Below are positions 56,301 through 63,856 of a stretch of 64,000 nt of DNA, one piece after another. A model generated the notes under the pieces. The model saw only the letters and a list, made by a program, of their open reading frames with translations. It did not search any database and had not been told where the DNA came from. The first letter of the stretch is position 1. Each line of letters opens with the position of its first letter. Source of the stretch: Streptomyces sp. HUAS CB01 (GTDB lineage: Bacteria; Actinomycetota; Actinomycetes; Streptomycetales; Streptomycetaceae). The stretch spans positions 1,482,001 to 1,546,000 of the forward strand of contig NZ_CP129137.1 in assembly GCF_030406905.1 (NCBI RefSeq), written 5' to 3'. The translations under genes were made by a program, and so were the position numbers.

Positions 56301-57307
56301 AGCGCGGGGCGGCGGCGGGTGAAGGCGTCCCTGATCCGCAGCCTGATCTCCTCGCCGACGGTGGGCATGGCGGTGATCTCCCCTTCGGTGACCACGGCGG
56401 TGAGCCGTTCGAAGGCGGAGAGCAGGGAGTTGGTGAGTCCGGCCTCGTCGCCGAAGGTGGCGAGGGTCTCCTCGTAGGCGTAGTAGGGGCGGTACGGGAT
56501 CTCCACCGCGCCCCAGTAGGAGGTGAGTTCCTCGCCGGCGAGCCCGGTGGGGAACCGGTCGAACTTCAGCCGCGCGAGGGCCCGTCCGGCGTCGGCCTTC
56601 TCCTTCTCGCCCTCGTCGATGCGCATGGGGACGGGGAGGATGCGGATGCCGCGGCCGCCGTAGCGCTCGTCGATCTGGCGGGCGACGGCGGCGGCGCCGT
56701 CGATGGACTGGTCGCTGAGGGTGAAGCAGTCGACGAGGACGTCCGGGAGGTGGACGGTGCAGATGTCGGCGATGTCGCTGAGACCGGTGCGGCTGTCGAT
56801 GAGGACGTAGTCGTAGTTGGCCTTCATGTCGTCGCGCAGTGCGTCGAAGAAGTGCCCGCCGCCGAGCCGGTCGTAGAAGTTGTCCCAGTCGAAGGTGGAG
56901 ACGGTCGCCGAGTACTCGCGGTTCTGCTTGCCCGCGGAGACGAAGTCGAGGGTGCCGCCCTCGGGGAACTCCCAGCCGAGGTTCTCGGGGGTGAGGGAGA
57001 CGGCGTGCGGCTGGATGCGGGCGTAGTCCCGGTGCCAGTCGTCGGGACGCTGCACGGGGCTCGTCGCGGCCCAGGCGTACTCGGTGATCAGGTCGATGAC
57101 CCCGGTGGTGGCACCGAGCGTGGACGGGTCGAGGAAGGGGTGGAAGAACCGGTGCAGGCCGGGGGCTTCCAGGTCCCAGTCCACGGCGAGGACCCGCTTG
57201 CCGTTGGCAGCGAGTATCCAGGCGGTGTTGGCCATGGCCATCGTCCGCCCGGTGCCTCCCTTGTACGAGTAGAACGTGACGATGCGTCCGTCACGACTGG
57301 CTGTCAT
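53375..57307 (-). CDS. fxsT: FxsT: ParA-like NTPase-TIR-NB-ARC-TPR protein of the FxSxx-COOH system
   Basis: 1310-residue multidomain protein. (1) A ParA/MinD-like NTPase with deviant Walker A YKGGTGRT (15-22) and LIDSRTG. (2) A TIR-like domain (about 335-465, ADLFLSYVAENRMWADW). (3) NB-ARC with GLGGVGKT (526-533), LLVFDNADD and GDLPLAVEQAA. (4) About nine kinesin-light-chain-like TPR units, each near LGPxHPxTL. This matches the FxSxx-COOH system TPR protein. The ATG at 57307 overlaps the fxsC end by 17 bases and has GGAGGA upstream. Probably the sensing or executing hub of the system; mechanism unknown. Confidence 0.92.
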   Translation of the reverse strand: MTASRDGRIVTFYSYKGGTGRTMAMANTAWILAANGKRVLAVDWDLEAPGLHRFFHPFLDPSTLGATTGVIDLITEYAWAATSPVQRPDDWHRDYARIQPHAVSLTPENLGWEFPEGGTLDFVSAGKQNREYSATVSTFDWDNFYDRLGGGHFFDALRDDMKANYDYVLIDSRTGLSDIADICTVHLPDVLVDCFTLSDQSIDGAAAVARQIDERYGGRGIRILPVPMRIDEGEKEKADAGRALARLKFDRFPTGLAGEELTSYWGAVEIPYRPYYAYEETLATFGDEAGLTNSLLSAFERLTAVVTEGEITAMPTVGEEIRLRIRDAFTRRRPALPADLFLSYVAENRMWADWIESVLTRAGFRVVPRDVSAEPPQDGSAALAPENAARTVVLLSSAYLKSARAVEVWERAAAEDPGGGRGRHLLPLRVGDVRLTTPYIDRNPVDLFRLDEVHATSALLRALDRPVQLTDGVAPGPRFPGTVPKIWNAPARNPGFTGRSVVLERMRDQLGGGMAVVLPQPQTLYGLGGVGKTQVALEYVHRFMADYDLVWWISSEQTDDVVAGLAELATRLGAQGGEDMAAASQEAVDLLRRGVPTSRWLLVFDNADDPEQLKRFFPTGGHILVTSRNQTWSQYGDALPVDVFLREESVEHLQRRAPGLTLQDADQVAAAVGDLPLAVEQAAAWIAETATPVAAYLEQLGRQAPSVLALNQPAGYPEPVAATWNVSIERLKERSPAAVRLLQLCAFFAPEPISANLLYSKEMIEALKPYDASLQEKLVLGRVIREIGRFALAKVDQVSNSIQVHRLVQAVIRAQLSEEEQMDARHAVHRILAGARPDDDEPIDNPETWPRFNTIWPHLGPSEARYCKEPETRRLLIDRVRYLWKRGDWQAAGALGDDLREAWREMLGNDDLQYLYLRFHLSNIFRSQGRYVEARELDEVTLERQRAVLGPSHPHTYMTTSGLAMDLGTLGQYGKAMELATEAHEGFSQIFHESHPRTLAAANNLALNLRMVGHYARAREIDQDVFDRRTEVLGPEHPYTLSSATSLARDLREVGRYEDSVSLLSRTYESYKQTLGRAFPGTLAAGKSLAVSLRRAGRLEDARRLTTATRNRYRAKYTSANPDSLACDLNLAADLFAAGEPVAARDLAQEVVDQYMKVPGEKHPYTLAAINNLGIYQWGCGDPETAEQLLVPTVRRMTDVLGTAHPHTLFCTVNLANARADLGELESALETERRAVTKLREVLGLHHPEVLAVSSNIAVTLSALGRKDEAAALRAETAEELARLLGEEHALTRIARDERRTHRDLEPLAV

Positions 57308-58643
57308 CCGTGTCCTCCGCATCCGGCGCGTGGTCGAGCGTGTCGGGGATGTAGTGCGTGGTGGCGTACTCGGCCGCCATGGGACCGCGCAGCCGCGGAC
57401 GTTCGGTGTGGCTGCCGCCGGCGGGCGGATAGACCTGGGCGTGGCGCAGGTACTGCTGGGCGGCCGCCTCCACGACCTGGGGGAGGATCTGGCCGAAGGC
57501 CTCCATGCTCGGTACGCCGCGGGCGGCGGCGCGGCAGGCGGCGCGGCCCTGGCTGAGTTTGGTCGGCAGGGTCTGTTCGAGCTTGGCGGTGAGCTCGCTC
57601 TCGGCACCGCGGCTCTGGTGGTCGTCGCGGTTCCAGGGGACGACGACACTGACCCAGGGCCGGTTCTCGGCGTCGAAGGCGGCGAGCCGCTCGCGTCTCT
57701 CGTCGTCCTCCAGGGCCCAGCGGTCGACGATCAGCAGCTCGGGCCTGGTCGGGGGCTGCTTGCTGTCGAGCGGTGTGCTGTCGTGGTCGAACGAGGCGAC
57801 GGTGGCCTGGTAGTTGAGGGTCCGCACCAGGTCGCGGGCGACGTAGGCCAGCGGCCGGTGCGCCTCGGGGTAGTAGGGGTTCCAGTCCTGCGGCATGTCG
57901 CCGTAGTAGTCGGGGTCGCGCCCCGGGGGCAGGTCGTGCCGGGTCGGGGCGGCCACGGTGACCTGGATGGGGCGGGGGCCGGTGCTGCGCGGTCTGGCCG
58001 GGTCCGGGGTGCCGAAGGCGCTGGGGGCCTGCCGGTAGTCGAGCGGTCTGCCGGGCCCGACCGGGGTGGTGTCCGCGACGCTGACGATGCGTTTGGCGAG
58101 TTCGTAGACCGCGCGCTCGTACTCCTCGGCGAATATCCGGAGTTTGATCAGACCGTAGAGTCCGTCGGTGACGTAGCGGTCACCGAAGGCACGGTGGTTG
58201 AACTGCAACCGCTCGGCAGGTCCGGGCAGTTGCTCGGGCGGCACCGGGACCCACAGCGCGGGCACGATGGCCTCGGCGGGCCGGTTGCTCTTGGCCTGGT
58301 GGTAGATCTCCCGCTGGGCGAAGGCGTACCACTCCTTGCCGCACATCTCGCTGGCGAAGAAGCGCGGGGAGAACAGCGGCACGAAGACCCGGCAGGTGGC
58401 GAGGACTTCGGCGAGCCGCTCGGACCATCCCTCGCCGGAGCGTATCTCCCGGTCCATGAATCCCGCGGGCGCCCCGGCGGGGAGATCGGTCATGGCCATC
58501 ACATGGCCGCACAGATCCCGGAAGAGACGCTCGACCCACATGTCGGGGTCCGGCCCGCCCGCTCCGTACCTCGGTGTGTGCGCATAGCTCAAGAAGAAGT
58601 ACGGCCGATGGTCCGCCGCTCGCTGCTGCGATGACGCGTGCAC
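57291..58643 (-). CDS. fxsC: FxsC: TIR-like protein of the FxSxx-COOH system
   Basis: 450-residue protein whose N-terminus has a TIR-like fold: YFFLSYAH (15-22), FMDREIRSGEGWSERL and VFVPLFSPRFFASEMCGKEW. The catalytic Glu region of TIR NADases is not clearly assigned. The second half has a Pro-rich linker and another alpha/beta domain. Similar proteins next to FxsB-type maturases are called FxsC. The GTG at 58643 is chosen because the TIR-like domain begins just after it and GGACGGGGG precedes it; the upstream extension is not conserved in style. Confidence 0.88.
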   Translation of the reverse strand: MHASSQQRAADHRPYFFLSYAHTPRYGAGGPDPDMWVERLFRDLCGHVMAMTDLPAGAPAGFMDREIRSGEGWSERLAEVLATCRVFVPLFSPRFFASEMCGKEWYAFAQREIYHQAKSNRPAEAIVPALWVPVPPEQLPGPAERLQFNHRAFGDRYVTDGLYGLIKLRIFAEEYERAVYELAKRIVSVADTTPVGPGRPLDYRQAPSAFGTPDPARPRSTGPRPIQVTVAAPTRHDLPPGRDPDYYGDMPQDWNPYYPEAHRPLAYVARDLVRTLNYQATVASFDHDSTPLDSKQPPTRPELLIVDRWALEDDERRERLAAFDAENRPWVSVVVPWNRDDHQSRGAESELTAKLEQTLPTKLSQGRAACRAAARGVPSMEAFGQILPQVVEAAAQQYLRHAQVYPPAGGSHTERPRLRGPMAAEYATTHYIPDTLDHAPDAEDTDDSQS

Positions 58644-58747
58644 ACGACCCCCGTCCTGTATGAACACCCGCACTCCATGGTGATGAGGTGCGAGCGGACC
58701 AATCATTCCGGAGCAGACCTTGCTCCATCCCCTAGTCGTTCGGTCAA

Positions 58748-59524
58748 TCAACGCCGCTTTTCGGACATCCACGCCACCGCATGGTCCACCGCATCGGTGA
58801 TCGAGAACAAGGTCGCGGTCGTTCCTCCCAGTTGTCCTTTCTGTTCGAGATTCCAGGAGAAGGCGGCTCCGATGGCGTCGAAATCACTGTCGTCGAGTTC
58901 GACGTCCCGGTATTCCGTCCATTCCGGGCCGTGCGCCCCGCGCACCACACAGGCGTACCGGCGCAGAGGCGCGCCGATTCGGTACTCCGCGAGGTGAAAG
59001 GCGGTGCACACGGAGAACCCCACATTGATCATCAATACCCGTGCCCCGGCCCGGTAGAGCGCCCCGAGCGGGGATTCCTCTCCGAGATGGCAGGTGAGCG
59101 GATGCCGGGAGAGGAGTTCCCCCGCCCTCCGGCCGAGGGCGGCGAACGACGTCTGGGGGTGGGCGCTGCGCACCGCGCCTCCGGTGGTCCGCACGGACTC
59201 GGCCAACCGGCCCATCCCGGTGCTCGGAGTGGTGGCCGGGTCGAAGGCGGGCATCGTGGCCCGGAAGGCCGCCGCCTGAGTGGGTGTCAGGCCGGACACG
59301 CGCCGCAGATGGGCGGAGGACGTGTCGGAGTTCTCGGCGGTGAAGGCGGGGACCACGAGCGTGCCGTCCTCGCCGACCGCCCGCAGCAGGGCGTCGCGGA
59401 GCTCCGGGGCGTCCATGCCCGTGCCGCCGAGGCCCGCGTGGACGAGGACCGTCTCCCCCGTCCGTAACCCGAGTTCCGTCAGTTGCCGCGCGAGCCCGTC
59501 GCGCTCAACGACTGTGTCGGTCAC
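58748..59524 (-). CDS. AAC(3)-family acyltransferase in the FxSxx-COOH operon
   Basis: 258-residue member of the aminoglycoside 3-N-acetyltransferase (Antibiotic_NAT) fold. Typical segments are VLVHAGLGGTGM, GTLVVPAFTAEN, the STGMGRLAE region, RSAHPQTSFAALG with the conserved His, and GEESPLGALY. The usual GVGFDRNT substrate loop reads NVGFSVCT, so an aminoglycoside is unlikely to be the natural substrate. The GTG at 59524 overlaps the end of fxsB by 20 bases. It may acetylate the matured FxsA peptide or another partner; that is inference. Confidence 0.9.
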   Translation of the reverse strand: MTDTVVERDGLARQLTELGLRTGETVLVHAGLGGTGMDAPELRDALLRAVGEDGTLVVPAFTAENSDTSSAHLRRVSGLTPTQAAAFRATMPAFDPATTPSTGMGRLAESVRTTGGAVRSAHPQTSFAALGRRAGELLSRHPLTCHLGEESPLGALYRAGARVLMINVGFSVCTAFHLAEYRIGAPLRRYACVVRGAHGPEWTEYRDVELDDSDFDAIGAAFSWNLEQKGQLGGTTATLFSITDAVDHAVAWMSEKRR

Positions 59525-61727
59525 GGTCCGCCTCTTCCCACAGCAGCGCCAGCAGACGTTTCCCGCCGACGGTGAGTTCCGCGGCGCGGCCCAGGGTGTC
59601 CAGCGCCCGCAGGGCGGCATCCGCGCCGTCCGGGTCGAAGGCGCGGAGCCCGGTCCGCTCGTACGCCCCCGCCAGCAGTTCGGACACCGGGACCGGCGCC
59701 TCCTGCCACGGTGCCGGGTGGGTCCACAGGCCGTCGTCGGCGTAGAGGTCGGTGGCCTCCAGCAGGGCCTGGAGGCGCGCCCGGCGCCAGCCGCGCAGCA
59801 GCGCGGGCGCCAAGTCCCCGGCCTCGGCGTGCAGCGGGACGCCGAGAGCCCCGAGCCCGTGCCGTCCGACCCGGGGCCGGGCGCCGCCGACGGGGGTGAG
59901 CGTGGTGAGCGACGCCGCGGCGGCCGCGGCCTGTTCCGGTGCGCGGGCGCGCAGCAGCCCCCAGGCACGGGCCAGCCGGTCCGTCCAGCCGGCCGCCTCG
60001 TCGTGGCCGAGCCGGGGCAGCACCGGGGCGTCGAAGCAGTCGCGGTAGGGGTCGAGGTCGTCGACGGCGAGGTCGGGCGCCCCGTCCCGGCCGAGCCGGC
60101 GGACGGGCCGCCAGTCGGCGGACGGCTCCTCGGCCCGGGAGATGTGACGCTCCCGGTCGCCGGTCCGCACGAGGAGGCCCTTCTCGACGGGCCGCACCTC
60201 CGCGGTACCGCGCGGTTCCGTCCCGGTGAGCCGGAGTTCGCCGAGCGTGGGCAGCAGCAGCGCCCCGCCCTCGTACGGGACCTGCACCGGCAGGTCGAGG
60301 CCGCCGCGGACGACGGCGGCGGCGGCCGACGACGCCAGCCGGGCGGCCGGGAGGAGGGCGGCGCCGGGCACGCCCTCGTGCAGTGCGTCCAGGGCGGCCA
60401 GCAGCCAGCCGCGGGTGTACGGGTGGGTCAGCACGCAGTCGAGCGCGCCGGGATGCCGGTCGACCGCGCCGGCCAGTTCCCAGGCACGGTCCCACTCCTC
60501 GCCGCCCCGCCCGTCGAGCTCCCGGTGGAGGTCGGCCAGGAGCAGCCGCGTCAGCTCGTGCTGCTCGGTCCGCAGCTCCCCGTCGTCGGTGACCGCTGCG
60601 GGCACCGACCGGGCGGCGGTGCGGTGCTCGATGCCGCGGACGAGGGCCTCGAGGTCCGTGCAGTAGACGGAGGTGTTGTCGAAGCCGGCGCCACTGCGGT
60701 AGCGGTGGGTGTAGAGACCGCCCCCGCAGGAGCGGACGACGGCGCAATCGCGACAGGTGTCGCCGACACCGGCGAGGCCGAGCTGTCGGGCCCGCACGCC
60801 CGGATGGGCGGCGACCTCGTCGAAGGTGTGGGCGAAGACGTCGAAGCCGGTGGCCGCGGCACCCTCGTAGGCGCTCTTGAGCGAGTCGACCTGCTCCAGG
60901 GTGCCGTCGGTCTCGACGACGACGAGGTCGGTGGGGGTGAGACCGAGCGACTCGGTGAGCCCGGGGCCCCCGGAAAGGGTGGAGAGGACGGAGGCGAAGA
61001 GCCGCACCGGCACCCGTCGGCCCTGCCGGTCCCAGCGGTCGAAGACGGTGAGGAGCCAGTCGGCGTACGCGGTCGGGGAGCCGCCGGGCCGCGGCGGCGG
61101 CTCGTCCCACGTGGCGTGCGGCAGCAGGAAGTCGATGCGCGGGGGGTCGAGCTCCATCAGCGCGTCGTGGACGGCGACCGGGTCGTTGGCGACGTCGACG
61201 GTGCACAGGAGGCCGAGGTTGAGATGGCGCCAGCGGTCCGTGCTCAGCACCTGGACGGCCTTCAGCACCAGAGGGTGGCTGCTGCGCCCGTCCGCGAAGC
61301 GGCGGTGGCGGTCGTTGGCGGCCTTGTCGCCGTCGAGGGAGATGCCCACCTTGACGTCGAACTCGTCGAAGAGTTCCAGATAGCGGGGGCTCAGCTGGAG
61401 GCCATTGGTGTGAATTCGCAGGTCGAGGGCGGCGACACCGTCGAGGGCTTTGGTGAGTTCCTCACAGACCCGGCGTAACCGGGCGGGGCCGGCGAGCAGA
61501 GGCTCCCCTCCGTGCAGGATCACTGACACGGAGGGCAGGGCATGTTTCTTCGCATGCTCGGCCAGTCGCAGAGCTGTCCAGAAAATCGCCTCGTCAGAGA
61601 TTGCTTTCGGGCGGGTGCGCCAGCTCTGATCAGCGTGTTCGTAGATATAACAGTGGTCGCAAGCAAGATCACATCTGCTGTGGACCTTCAAGACGATCTC
61701 GCGGAACGGGACCACGGGTCGGGTCAT
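59505..61727 (-). CDS. fxsB: FxsB: radical SAM/SPASM maturase of FxSxx-COOH peptide
   Basis: 740-residue radical SAM protein. CxxxCxxC (Cys19, 23, 26) binds the SAM iron-sulfur cluster; HGGEPLL and LDGDKAAND are barrel motifs. A SPASM-like cluster region has Cys325, 328, 334 and 356. A C-terminal extension of about 370 residues follows; no HExxH is visible in it. Related enzymes (FxsB) join the Phe ring to the beta carbon of Ser in the C-terminal FxSxx of the precursor, forming a cyclophane. It starts 50 bases after fxsA. Confidence 0.95.
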   Translation of the reverse strand: MTRPVVPFREIVLKVHSRCDLACDHCYIYEHADQSWRTRPKAISDEAIFWTALRLAEHAKKHALPSVSVILHGGEPLLAGPARLRRVCEELTKALDGVAALDLRIHTNGLQLSPRYLELFDEFDVKVGISLDGDKAANDRHRRFADGRSSHPLVLKAVQVLSTDRWRHLNLGLLCTVDVANDPVAVHDALMELDPPRIDFLLPHATWDEPPPRPGGSPTAYADWLLTVFDRWDRQGRRVPVRLFASVLSTLSGGPGLTESLGLTPTDLVVVETDGTLEQVDSLKSAYEGAAATGFDVFAHTFDEVAAHPGVRARQLGLAGVGDTCRDCAVVRSCGGGLYTHRYRSGAGFDNTSVYCTDLEALVRGIEHRTAARSVPAAVTDDGELRTEQHELTRLLLADLHRELDGRGGEEWDRAWELAGAVDRHPGALDCVLTHPYTRGWLLAALDALHEGVPGAALLPAARLASSAAAAVVRGGLDLPVQVPYEGGALLLPTLGELRLTGTEPRGTAEVRPVEKGLLVRTGDRERHISRAEEPSADWRPVRRLGRDGAPDLAVDDLDPYRDCFDAPVLPRLGHDEAAGWTDRLARAWGLLRARAPEQAAAAAASLTTLTPVGGARPRVGRHGLGALGVPLHAEAGDLAPALLRGWRRARLQALLEATDLYADDGLWTHPAPWQEAPVPVSELLAGAYERTGLRAFDPDGADAALRALDTLGRAAELTVGGKRLLALLWEEADRDRHSR

Positions 61728-61777
61728 TCCGCCAGTCTAGGGCAGCCCGTCCGCCGTACGGACGGTCTGGAACCGGA

Positions 61778-61942
61778 CTAGAGCGCGGAGTTGAACGTGG
61801 ACATCCGTGCGGAACGGTCGGCGCCGGCAGGGCGCACACGACCCAGCTTCCTGGCCGCCTCGGCGTCACGCACGTCGATCTCGGTGAGGGGCACCCGGTC
61901 CTTCTTCACAGAAGCAAAGGTGACTGAAGTCTGGAGGGTCAC
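61778..61942 (-). CDS. fxsA: FxsA: FxSxx-COOH precursor peptide, 54 residues
   Basis: 54-residue peptide too short for a usual ORF list. It begins MTLQTSVTFASVKKDRVP, has LTEIDVRDAEAARKLGRVRP as leader and ends MSTFNSAL, so the last five residues FNSAL match the F-x-S-x-x-COOH rule exactly. The GTG start at 61942 is preceded by GGACGG. Directly upstream of fxsB on the same strand, it is the expected substrate. The predicted cross-link is Phe50 to Ser52. Confidence 0.88.
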   Translation of the reverse strand: MTLQTSVTFASVKKDRVPLTEIDVRDAEAARKLGRVRPAGADRSARMSTFNSAL

Positions 61943-62010
61943 GACGGCCGTCCTAGGTCATGTTGTGCTAACGGGGGAGCACCGGGCACCGTTGCAGTGT
62001 CGGCGGCACG

Positions 62011-62038
62011 ACTTTACTCTCATGGCCACCCGCAGCAA
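62011..62038 (-). promoter_or_regulatory. Candidate promoter of the fxs operon
   Basis: Minus-strand TTGCTG (62038-62033), 16 bases, TAAAGT (62016-62011); about 70 bases before the fxsA start. Consensus matching only. Confidence 0.35.
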
Positions 62039-62147
62039 CTCGGCACGTAGAGCTGAAACAAAAGCGTTGCGCGAGTATGCCCCACTCCGAACGGAACAAG
62101 CCATTCCATCGAACGAGTGAAGCCAAAATCCGCCGAGGGGGGTACGC

Positions 62148-63080
62148 ATGACCGGTATTCCCGGCCATCTGCAAAGCATGGTCTTTCGAAATGCTGATCT
62201 GCCGGCACTGTTCCACCGAGCGGACGAGACGGCCGTCGACCGGCAGCGGGAGGCGGTCAAGGGCACCCGGCTGCAGCTGCTCCTCCTGGTCCTGGGCTCG
62301 GCGTTCGCGGCGCTGCCCTGGCGAGGGAGGGTCGGCGACTCCTTCCAGCTCATGGGACTGCTCAGTGCCTCGGCGTACGCCTGGGTGCTCGTGCTGAGCT
62401 TCCGCGGGACACGCCGTCGGGCAAAGTCGCACTGGCAACTCAACCGCTCCGCAGCGGAGTTCATCCGCTCGATGTGCTGGCGCTACGCGGTGCACGGGGC
62501 GCCCTTCGACTCCGACTCCCCCGATCCGGACCGGCTGTTCACGACCCGGCTGGAGGAAGGGCTCGGGGAACTGCGCAAGGTCGGCTGGGTGGACCCGCGC
62601 GAGGAAGGCGGGAGCACGGTCTCCGCCGAGCTGATCACCACTCCGATGCGTCTGCTGCGGGGCAAGGTCTTCAGCGTACGCAAGGAGACGTATGTGAGGG
62701 ACCGTCTGATCGAGCAGCGCAACTGGTACCACCGGCGTGCGGAGATCTCCCGGCGCGCGACCGCGCTGTGGACGGTGACGATCGGCCTGCTCACCGCGCT
62801 CGCGCTGCTGTTCGGGGTACTGCGCACGTTCTCCGTCACCGAATCGGCCGAACCGGTGCCACTGCTGTCCGCGGCCGCCGCGGCGTGTCTGGCGTGGAGC
62901 GAGATCCGCCGCCACCAGCCGCTGATCGCGGCGCACTCCCTGGTGGAGGAGGACCTGGCGGCGATCCACATCGCGATGGAGACCTCGGTGACGGAGGAGC
63001 AGTGGCCCTCGGCGGTGTACGAGACCGAGCGGATCGTCTCGCCCCAGCACACCGACTGGCTGGTTCAGCACCGTAGTTGA
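62148..63080 (+). CDS. DUF4231/SLATT-domain membrane protein
   Basis: 310-residue protein with two pairs of membrane segments (about 43-85 and 200-245) separated by a basic cytoplasmic region. The pattern fits DUF4231 of the SLATT superfamily, two-helix pore-like effectors predicted to act with SLOG or SMODS nucleotide sensors. The ATG at 62148 follows GAGGGGGG. It is divergent from fxsA and convergent with the SLOG-like gene, so the two may form a sensor-effector pair. Confidence 0.7.
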   Translation: MTGIPGHLQSMVFRNADLPALFHRADETAVDRQREAVKGTRLQLLLLVLGSAFAALPWRGRVGDSFQLMGLLSASAYAWVLVLSFRGTRRRAKSHWQLNRSAAEFIRSMCWRYAVHGAPFDSDSPDPDRLFTTRLEEGLGELRKVGWVDPREEGGSTVSAELITTPMRLLRGKVFSVRKETYVRDRLIEQRNWYHRRAEISRRATALWTVTIGLLTALALLFGVLRTFSVTESAEPVPLLSAAAAACLAWSEIRRHQPLIAAHSLVEEDLAAIHIAMETSVTEEQWPSAVYETERIVSPQHTDWLVQHRS

Positions 63081-63230
63081 CGGACGGACGGGGGCGCGTG
63101 GCGCCGGACGGCCGTCCGGCGCCGGGCCCCGTACCGCCCCGCCGGAGCCTGACGTCCCCGCCGTCGCCGCCTTCCGTGGCCGGCCGGCTCGCCGCCGACC
63201 GCCGCGAGGAGTTCGCCGGGCCCGCGTGCG

Positions 63231-63710
63231 TCAGGGCCGCTCGACCCCGTCGCACCACACCACCGTCACCGGCGTGCCGCGCTCGCGCGCGTACCGGACG
63301 ATGTCGCCGGTGCCGCCGAGCCCGCGGGCGGGGCGGCCGTCCCAGACCGCCAGGAGCCGGTCGCAGTTGTCGGCGATGTACGTGCCGGCCGCGTAGTACG
63401 CCTCGTCCGTGGAGCGGGGGAAGGCCAGCCGGACCTCCTGGCTGGCCCTGCCCCTGAGCCGCCGGTAGCAGGCCAGCGCGCCGGGGTCGTCGAAGCCGTC
63501 CTCGTAGTCCCCGCTCGGGATGACCACGGTGAGTTCCGCGCCGCAGGCGAGGGCGATGTCGGCGAAGAGCTGGTCGGCCCCCTCGGCGAGGCTGGAGAGC
63601 GCTTCCAGCGCACCCTCGTGGCCGCGCAGCAGCGCCTCCATCCCGGCCAGCACATGCGGCATGGCCTCGGGCGGAATGCTTCTGTGGCCGGTCACTCCGA
63701 TGCGCTTCAT
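63231..63710 (-). CDS. SLOG-like nucleotide- or ligand-binding protein
   Basis: 159-residue Rossmann-like protein starting MKRIGVTGHRSIP, then SSLAEGADQLFADIALACGA, VVIPSGDYEDGFDD and LLAVWDGRP-GLGGTGDIVRYA. The GVTGHR, GADQL and DGxPARG-GGTxD motifs are the SLOG/DprA-YpsA-like nucleotide pocket. Such proteins are predicted to bind or make a nucleotide derivative that gates SLATT partners, like the one beside it. The ATG at 63710 follows GGGGGGG. Confidence 0.72.
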   Translation of the reverse strand: MKRIGVTGHRSIPPEAMPHVLAGMEALLRGHEGALEALSSLAEGADQLFADIALACGAELTVVIPSGDYEDGFDDPGALACYRRLRGRASQEVRLAFPRSTDEAYYAAGTYIADNCDRLLAVWDGRPARGLGGTGDIVRYARERGTPVTVVWCDGVERP

Positions 63711-63772
63711 CCGCCCCCCCGATCCGTTGTGGCCGACCGCTGTGCCATCCTCTCAAAAGTGTGCAAGACGTC

Positions 63773-63800
63773 GAGCCCCCGCCGTGCACGGCGGGGGCTC
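63773..63800 (-). terminator. Hairpin after the right-end protease gene
   Basis: GAGCCCCCGCCG-tgca-CGGCGGGGGCTC, a perfect 12-bp stem, 57 bases past the protease stop and upstream of the SLOG gene on the same strand, separating the two transcripts. Confidence 0.75.
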
Positions 63801-63856
63801 TTGTGACCGCTGGGACGTCCTCGGCGTCCGCGGGACCGGCCTTGGGCCGTTGCGCC

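Noticed and set aside
53273..57556. Long plus-strand frames (610 and 734 codons) opposite fxsT
   Set aside because: Antisense shadows of fxsT, with Val/Gly/Glu/Arg-biased composition and no start signal.
61968..63071. 367-codon minus frame opposite the DUF4231 gene
   Set aside because: Antisense shadow; the plus frame has an RBS and membrane segments.
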